Assembly: GCF_013297935.1 (NCBI RefSeq)
Contig: NZ_JAAFIX010000011.1
Span: forward strand, 1 to 64,000
Origin: Rhodoferax sp.
GTDB taxonomy: Bacteria; Pseudomonadota; Gammaproteobacteria; Burkholderiales; Burkholderiaceae_C
DNA length: 64,000 nt
Reading direction: 5' to 3'
Below are positions 59,175 through 64,000 of this stretch, one piece after another; position 1 is the stretch's first letter; each line of letters opens with the position of its first letter. The translations under genes and the position numbers were made by a program. The notes below the pieces were generated by a model, which saw only the letters and a list, made by a program, of their open reading frames with translations, was not told the DNA's origin and did no database searches.

Positions 59175-59966
59175 ATGTTTACTGATTCACACTGCCACCT
59201 CACTTTTCCCGAACTTGCCGCAAACTGGCCAAGCATTTCAGATGCCATGCAGACCGCCCGCGTCACCCGTGCCATGTGTATTTGCACGACGCTGGAAGAG
59301 TTCCCTACGGTGCATGAATTCGCCCTGTCGCAGCCTCATATCTGGGCCACGGTCGGCGTCCACCCTGATAACGAAGGCGTCCCGGAGCCCAGCTTGGATA
59401 AGTTGCTCGAATGGGGCCGGCTCTCCAAGGTGCTGGCCATTGGAGAAACAGGGCTCGATTACTACCGCCTGAATGGCAGGTCTGTTGCTGATATGGAGTG
59501 GCAGCGCAATCGCTTCCGGACCCACATTGCTGCCGGCCGTGCCCTACACAAGCCGCTTGTGATCCACACGCGATCTGCTTCAGAAGACACGCTCGCATTG
59601 CTTAAAGAAGCAGGGGAGTGTGGGGACAGCGACAGCGCAGGGGGCGTGTTTCACTGCTTTACGGAAGACACTGAAGTGGCCCGACGTGCCTTGGACTTGG
59701 GTTTCTATATTTCGTTTTCAGGAATCATTACCTTCAAAACGGCACAGAGCATCCGGGACGTTGCAGCCTTGGTGCCATTGGATCGCCTTTTGATTGAAAC
59801 AGACAGCCCTTATCTTGCTCCTGTCCCTTACCGCGGGAAGACGAACAACCCGTCTTACGTTCCATGGGTTGCCAAGGAATTAGCAGCAATCAAACAATGT
59901 TCAATTGAGGACATCGCCAAACGGACTTCCAGCAATTTTGACGTTTTGTTCAAGGTGTCAACATGA
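59175..59966 (+). CDS. tatD: TatD-family DNase
   Basis: Metal-dependent hydrolase of 263 residues with 3'-5' exonuclease activity in relatives. The N-terminal metal motif is FTDSHCHLTFPE, then IGETGLDYYR, the HTRSASEDTL segment and VFHCFTED, with a C-terminal LLIETDSPYLAPVPYRGK. All ligands of the family (two His, Glu, His, His, Asp) are visible. I chose ATG 59175 because the metal motif must lie near the N-terminus. The stop overlaps the ankyrin gene start (ATGA). Confidence 0.95.
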   Translation: MFTDSHCHLTFPELAANWPSISDAMQTARVTRAMCICTTLEEFPTVHEFALSQPHIWATVGVHPDNEGVPEPSLDKLLEWGRLSKVLAIGETGLDYYRLNGRSVADMEWQRNRFRTHIAAGRALHKPLVIHTRSASEDTLALLKEAGECGDSDSAGGVFHCFTEDTEVARRALDLGFYISFSGIITFKTAQSIRDVAALVPLDRLLIETDSPYLAPVPYRGKTNNPSYVPWVAKELAAIKQCSIEDIAKRTSSNFDVLFKVST

Positions 59967-60622
59967 TCCGGATTCTCAGGTTCTGGGCTTTTTCCTTCGC
60001 ACTATTAGGTGTTGCGAACAGCCATGCGGGGTCTTACGAAGATTTTTTCAATGCCATTGAAAAAGATAACGCGGCGATTGTCGGGAATCTCTTAAGCCGG
60101 GGCTTTGACCCCAACACCGTTAATCCTCGGGGCATGCCAGCTCTGATACTGGCGATCAAGTCCGGTGCAGTGAAGTCCACCGAACTTCTCGTCAATCACC
60201 CCGAGCTAAGGGTTGAAGCCCGTTCACCCCAGGATGAGAGCGCGCTGATGCTGGCGGCCTTCGTCGGCAATCTGCCGCTGACTACCGACCTCATTTCAAA
60301 AGATGCCGACGTCAACAAGCCTGGCTGGACACCATTGCACTATGCCGCAACCAATGCGCATTTGCCGGTGATTCGATTGCTCCTGGAGAACTTTGCGTAC
60401 ATTGACGCGGCGTCACCCAACGGATCAACACCGTTGATGCTGGCTGCGATGTATGGGAATAGCTCCGCGGTGAAGTTACTTCTTGAATCCGGAGCCGACC
60501 CAACCATCAAAAACGACAAAGGGCTCGACGCAATGGACTTTGCCCAGCAAGCCAAAAAAACCGAGTCTGCGGAAATCATTGGGGCATTTTTGCGTGCCAG
60601 ACGGCCTAAGGGAACGTGGTAG
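59963..60622 (+). CDS. Exported ankyrin-repeat protein
   Basis: Protein of 219 residues with a signal peptide (about 1-23, FWAFSFALLGVANSHAG) and about five ankyrin repeats: for example NTVNPRGMPALILAIKSG, SPQDESALMLAAFVGN, GWTPLHYAATNAHLPVIRLLLE, SPNGSTPLMLAAMYGNSSAV. It probably sits in the periplasm and binds another protein, possibly as an inhibitor or scaffold. Translationally coupled to tatD, with which it recurs in related genomes as far as I can judge. It ends in an AT-rich spacer. Confidence 0.88.
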   Translation: MIRILRFWAFSFALLGVANSHAGSYEDFFNAIEKDNAAIVGNLLSRGFDPNTVNPRGMPALILAIKSGAVKSTELLVNHPELRVEARSPQDESALMLAAFVGNLPLTTDLISKDADVNKPGWTPLHYAATNAHLPVIRLLLENFAYIDAASPNGSTPLMLAAMYGNSSAVKLLLESGADPTIKNDKGLDAMDFAQQAKKTESAEIIGAFLRARRPKGTW

Positions 60623-60676
60623 TTGTACTTTATACGATGTATATTATGTTAATAAAGATGGCGACAAAGTGATTCT

Positions 60677-61591
60677 TTAGGCAATTGCAAACTTCACGCT
60701 AGGCACACTTGGGTCACTAAACGACGCGCCCAAAGCCAAGTCACCCGATCCGTGTAATACACACTCCTCCCGGCGCAGCAAAATATCTCCGTTCAGATCA
60801 TCTGCAAAGCGAACCCAAGTTCCATAGCTACTAAGGTCTTCAACGATAACGCCCCCATTTCGCCAAACTAAACGGGCATGGGTCCTCGAAACCCGAGGAT
60901 CCGTCACAACAAACTCTGCAGTCTTCACACGCCCAATGTGAACAGGCATGTCAAAAGAGCGGAAGATGGCCGATTGATCGAGGTACTGCAAGCGCACTTG
61001 TTTACCGAGCACATCAGAAGTGCCGAAAGTGTCCACAAGGATTTGCGCCTGCATCGTCAGAAAGTCAGAGGACTCCTCTTCTTTCCATTCGATTTGAACT
61101 ACCTCACAAGGTAAGTCCCTGCCACGGATACTTATCGCCCCAAGAGACCGAAGGGAAACGCCCCTGTGATAGACATAGCGATCAACACTGCCCTGGCTGG
61201 CCCATATTTGATTAGGTCCGCATAAATCGCACAGGCGCGCAGCTACATTCACCGCATCACCGTAGAAGTCGCCAGCAGTCTGCTCCATATCACCGAACGC
61301 AATACCAATACGAACGGGTAGTTGATCCCGAGGGTTCAGACCCTGAGTGTGCCGTAGATGAGTCCTTTGGACGTCAACTGCAAAATCGACAGCTCTGTTG
61401 GCATCAGAAAAGACAACCATTACGCCATCACCCAAAGTCTTCACCAACTGCCCTTGGTGAGCACCCGCAAGTGAAGAGATGCGATCTGTAATCCGCGTGA
61501 TCAAGTCAGTCGCCCGGACATTTCCCATCATGCCGAACATAGCCGTACTGCCATGCAAGTCAGTAAAAACAACTGTTGACTGGATACCCAT
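60677..61591 (-). CDS. Class III adenylate/guanylate cyclase fused to a C-terminal FHA domain
   Basis: Protein of 304 residues, cytoplasmic. The N-terminal cyclase domain (about 1-165) has the metal-binding aspartates D11 (TDLHGS) and D55 (KTLGDG), substrate lysine K51 and D108, and the transition-state N115 and R119 (GDAVNVAARL), so it looks active. The C-terminal FHA domain (about 215-300, with IGRVKTAEF, VSRTHARLVW and LSSYGTWV) binds phosphothreonine. A phospho-protein signal may therefore control or localise cyclic-nucleotide synthesis. No kinase gene is adjacent. Confidence 0.88.
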   Translation of the reverse strand: MGIQSTVVFTDLHGSTAMFGMMGNVRATDLITRITDRISSLAGAHQGQLVKTLGDGVMVVFSDANRAVDFAVDVQRTHLRHTQGLNPRDQLPVRIGIAFGDMEQTAGDFYGDAVNVAARLCDLCGPNQIWASQGSVDRYVYHRGVSLRSLGAISIRGRDLPCEVVQIEWKEEESSDFLTMQAQILVDTFGTSDVLGKQVRLQYLDQSAIFRSFDMPVHIGRVKTAEFVVTDPRVSRTHARLVWRNGGVIVEDLSSYGTWVRFADDLNGDILLRREECVLHGSGDLALGASFSDPSVPSVKFAIA

Positions 61592-61804
61592 CCGAGAACT
61601 CTCGTGTAAACCTTCTAGGCTTTGAGTTTAGAGCAAACCAACATGCCAAAACAAAAAATCGCTTTATGTTAGATGCCATTCTTCAAGTCACTTGAGCAGC
61701 GATCTGCGCCACTTGTGTTGTACTCGCGAAACATTGACATGGATCGTCCTCTTGCGTGATGGGTCGCGAATCCTTAAGGTATCGTCAAAACAAAAGTAGG
61801 AACT

Positions 61805-62149
61805 ATGCGTTGGAAATCATCTAGCTTTATGAATGGAGTGGGCTCGCTGTTTCGCGGAGCTTTCCCGTTGAACCAAACACAATCAATAAAGTCAATCAAT
61901 GAAATTCGGCAAGCGATGTTGGCCGAGCTCGGAGATGCCGCCGATAAACGCTTCGCGCTCATACAACTACGAATTACCTACGCTGACGATATCGATGACC
62001 TGTGGTACTTGCGTGGCGACGTGATGGCAGCAGTCGCTTCTTTTGCAGGAGAGGCAATCGCGAAGGAGCGGATTGGCCAAATCAGCGAAATGTTTGTTGG
62101 TTTGGTACCAAGCTCCCTTACAGGAAAGCTTGGTCAAAGGTATCGATAG
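61805..62149 (+). CDS. Protein of unknown function (114 residues)
   Basis: Open frame starting at ATG 61805 and ending 3 bp before the convergent LD-carboxypeptidase stop. The N-terminus is basic with a short hydrophobic stretch (FMNGVGSLFRGAFPL), the middle is helical and acidic (NEIRQAMLAELGDAADKRF) and contains ITYADDIDDLWYLRGDVMAAVASF. No known family is recognised. The codon use is like the AT-richer neighbours. A GTAGGA ribosome-binding site lies 5-10 nt before the ATG, which supports the start. Confidence 0.6.
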   Translation: MRWKSSSFMNGVGSLFRGAFPLNQTQSIKSINEIRQAMLAELGDAADKRFALIQLRITYADDIDDLWYLRGDVMAAVASFAGEAIAKERIGQISEMFVGLVPSSLTGKLGQRYR

Positions 62150-62152
62150 ACC

Positions 62153-63097
62153 TCAAAGGTCTCCCCAATACAACATAACGTCCTTACCGCTAAGGTGCAA
62201 ATCCACCTTGGCACCAAAAGGAAGCAGAACTTTGGTTTGCACATGTCCATAGGGCAAATTTGTAAGCACCGGAATGGTCAGTCGAGCCCGAAGCCAATCG
62301 ATGACCTTGGGCAGACCAAAACCTTTGTCATGACCTGACAACTTGTACTCAGTGAATTGGCCGAAAACGATTGCTTTTTGTTTGTCAAAAACACCTGCCC
62401 AAAGGAGTTGGGTCAGCATTCGCTCAATCCGATAAGGGTGTTCGGCAACATCCTCAATGAAGAGCACTCCACCTTGAATACTTGGAAAAAACGGAGTGCC
62501 CAAAATGGAGGTTAACACGCACAAGTTGCCCCCCCAAAGTACCGCATCTTCAATCACCAACGGTTCTTCGGTAATTGCTAGACCATATCGGTCCTGACGC
62601 CAACCTGTGCCCTCCCCCTGCTCCTGCAAGAGGTCGTTAAAACAGTCTTCCATGATGTCGTCGTTTTCTTCCCCAGCGGCGCCCGAGACACCAAATCCCT
62701 CGCAAAGTGCGGGACCAGCCCACGTTGTACAGCCCTCCATTGCATAAAGTGCCGACTGCAAGGCAGTGAAATCGCTGATGCCGATAAAATGGGTCCCATT
62801 TCCGATTGCAGATGCCAGCCCAGAATAAGGGAGCCTATCCAAAATCCGCGTGAGTCCGTAGCCACCACGGCTGATCAATGCCGCATCGGCACCGGATGCT
62901 GCCGCTCTGGATATCGCGCGGAGGCGCGTCTCGTCATCGCCCGCAAAGCGTTGGTGCGCAGTAAGGGCATCGACATCGATCTCAACCTCATAACCAAGCT
63001 TGACTAGGCGCCTAACGCCACGACGAAACGCACCTCTGTCACGAACAGCACCGGATGGCGAATAGATGTAAATGGACTTACTCACGGCGTTAGTCAT
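62153..63097 (-). CDS. LD-carboxypeptidase (peptidase family S66)
   Basis: Cytoplasmic serine peptidase of 314 residues that removes D-Ala from muropeptide stem tetrapeptides in cell-wall recycling. The substrate loop ISRGGYGLTRIL, the nucleophile serine in FIGISDFTALQSAL, glutamate in GGVLFIEDVAEHPYRIERML and histidine in LPYGHVQTKVLLPFG are visible. I chose ATG 63097 (MTNAVSKSIYIYSPSG) because similarity begins there, and it overlaps the end of the upstream tadA gene by 8 bp. The two are commonly adjacent in related genomes. Confidence 0.9.
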   Translation of the reverse strand: MTNAVSKSIYIYSPSGAVRDRGAFRRGVRRLVKLGYEVEIDVDALTAHQRFAGDDETRLRAISRAAASGADAALISRGGYGLTRILDRLPYSGLASAIGNGTHFIGISDFTALQSALYAMEGCTTWAGPALCEGFGVSGAAGEENDDIMEDCFNDLLQEQGEGTGWRQDRYGLAITEEPLVIEDAVLWGGNLCVLTSILGTPFFPSIQGGVLFIEDVAEHPYRIERMLTQLLWAGVFDKQKAIVFGQFTEYKLSGHDKGFGLPKVIDWLRARLTIPVLTNLPYGHVQTKVLLPFGAKVDLHLSGKDVMLYWGDL

Positions 63098-64000
63098 TGG
63101 TGAAGTTTTTGAAGAAGCCATTGACCTTGTCGGAGCTAAGCTCAGTCGGTCGAAAGGCGTTTTTCGATAGTGAATGGTAGGGCTGTAGAGAGTGGTGGAG
63201 CATACCCTCCAAGACAGCGGCATATCCCTGGTCAGGGAATGGTGCTGAAATGCGTCGACGAATGCTAGGCGGCACGCCCTCTAAACAAGCTAACTGCTTT
63301 AAAGTCAAAGCTCTTCGAGGCGTCGATAGATCGCCTCTCTTTACTTCTGCTTCGCGGACTAGAGGTACCTCAGTTGCTGCATTGTCGAAGAAGATGACTT
63401 TGTCGTGGTCCAACGACAGACTCTTTTGCAACGTACTTGCGATGGCATTTGCGTTTCCAAGCGCAAGGATATTCAGTCTATCAATTTGCAATTGATTAAC
63501 TAGATCCGACAGCGACTCGACATGCCTTTCAAGTGAATGCCATGTGCTTTTCTTTGGCTTGTCACTCATGCCGCATCCAATGAGGTCGGGTATCACAATC
63601 CGCCAGTCGACGGATCTTGGGTGATCCAGTAAAGGTTGGAATTGCCAACTCCAACTGCCCAACTCCGGGATGCAAAGCAATGTTCTTTGCGCAGAAGGAC
63701 TCCCTGTGTCACGGTAGTGCATCCGATGACCGCTTTGGGTGTAAAAAAAGTGTCCTGCGTCGTTGTCGGGAACCAAGTCCTTAAAGGCTGAATCCGGTGT
63801 CCGCAGGGCATCCTCTCGAAGAGTGGGGCGACGCTCCCGCTTTTGCAAACGTATGGTGGCAAAAAATCGCTGCAGAAGCTCCTGACACTCCGATGCAAGG
63901 ACACCTCCCTGCACTTGGGTCTGATGATTCAACTGCTTGCTGGCGAAGATATCCATCACCGAACCGGCCACCCCGGTTTTTGGATCCGACACTCCATATA
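63090..64000 (-). CDS. tadA: TadA C-terminal end fused to a degenerate dehalogenase-like domain (partial)
   Basis: Frame open to the right edge, so its N-terminus, including the deaminase zinc motifs, lies outside. The first 50 residues (DPKTGVAGSVMDIF, GGVLASECQELLQRFF) match the C-terminus of tRNA adenosine-34 deaminase TadA. After LREDALRTPDSAFKDL comes a haloalkane-dehalogenase-like alpha/beta hydrolase segment (GHRMHYRDTG, VIPDLIGCGMSDKPK). Its catalytic features are lost: the oxyanion H-G is replaced by P-E in CIPELGSW, the nucleophile elbow reads GNANA with no Asp or Ser, and it ends before the catalytic His region. The hydrolase part is therefore probably non-enzymatic. Confidence 0.75.
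   Translation of the reverse strand, partial: YGVSDPKTGVAGSVMDIFASKQLNHQTQVQGGVLASECQELLQRFFATIRLQKRERRPTLREDALRTPDSAFKDLVPDNDAGHFFYTQSGHRMHYRDTGSPSAQRTLLCIPELGSWSWQFQPLLDHPRSVDWRIVIPDLIGCGMSDKPKKSTWHSLERHVESLSDLVNQLQIDRLNILALGNANAIASTLQKSLSLDHDKVIFFDNAATEVPLVREAEVKRGDLSTPRRALTLKQLACLEGVPPSIRRRISAPFPDQGYAAVLEGMLHHSLQPYHSLSKNAFRPTELSSDKVNGFFKNFTND

Overview
The window reads as a chromosomal segment of a betaproteobacterium of the order Burkholderiales, most likely family Comamonadaceae (Rhodoferax/Curvibacter-like). This is inferred from gene order (smc-zipA-ligA; ygfZ-mltG-tmk-holB-pilZ-tatD; msrB-yciB-bolA-ppiC), high GC, and the style of short leaders and dispersed repeats. No genus can be proved from sequence alone. 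About 57 protein genes cover nearly all of it and no gene-free gap exceeds 300 bp. I see no tRNA, rRNA, CRISPR array, insertion sequence, prophage or plasmid origin.

Layout. 1-1.9 kb: lysine/diaminopimelate genes dapC and dapD (minus; dapD cut by the left edge). 1.9-9.6 kb: an Hpt phosphotransfer protein, then smc, zipA, ligA and def. 9.6-13.3 kb (minus): map, glnD and a small unknown protein. 13.5-18.5 kb: purL, a nitroreductase and a small membrane protein. 18.5-26.3 kb: rRNA hydroxylase rlhA, an MFS transporter, a membrane acyltransferase-like protein, the msrB-yciB-bolA-ppiC cluster and selO. 26.4-39.3 kb: a long plus-strand block for acyl-CoA/fatty-acid breakdown (acyl-CoA ligase, FadB-like and FadA-like enzymes, two acyl-CoA dehydrogenases, a thioesterase, two SDRs, a GST, a GNAT). 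39.3-42.3 kb: a periplasmic cupredoxin translationally coupled to a GGDEF/EAL membrane protein. 42.3-55.0 kb: mixed genes including a deacetylase-family protein, a methyltransferase, a solute-binding protein, tex, HDOD, patatin, hydrolases, an iron alcohol dehydrogenase, a thioesterase-GNAT fusion and an orphan cheZ. 55.1-60.6 kb: ygfZ divergent from mltG-tmk-holB-pilZ-tatD-ankyrin. 60.7-64 kb, visibly more AT-rich: an adenylate-cyclase/FHA fusion, an unknown protein, an LD-carboxypeptidase and the C-terminal part of a TadA fused to a degenerate dehalogenase-like domain.

The most striking hidden structure is a family of about 50-60 bp imperfect repeats: 13 copies, in both orientations, 12 of them inside coding regions (ligA, purL twice, tex twice, fadB-like, selO, ygfZ, patatin, GST, DUF1624) and one intergenic. 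They keep the reading frame, sit in linkers or variable loops, and bring rare AT-rich codons. A separate 96-bp palindrome sits in frame inside an ElaA-like acetyltransferase. Together these look like coding-tolerant miniature elements. Other points of interest are the cupredoxin/c-di-GMP pair, the TadA fusion with a domain that has lost its catalytic residues, and several genes whose predicted -10 box lies only 6-8 nt before the start codon, suggesting leaderless mRNAs.
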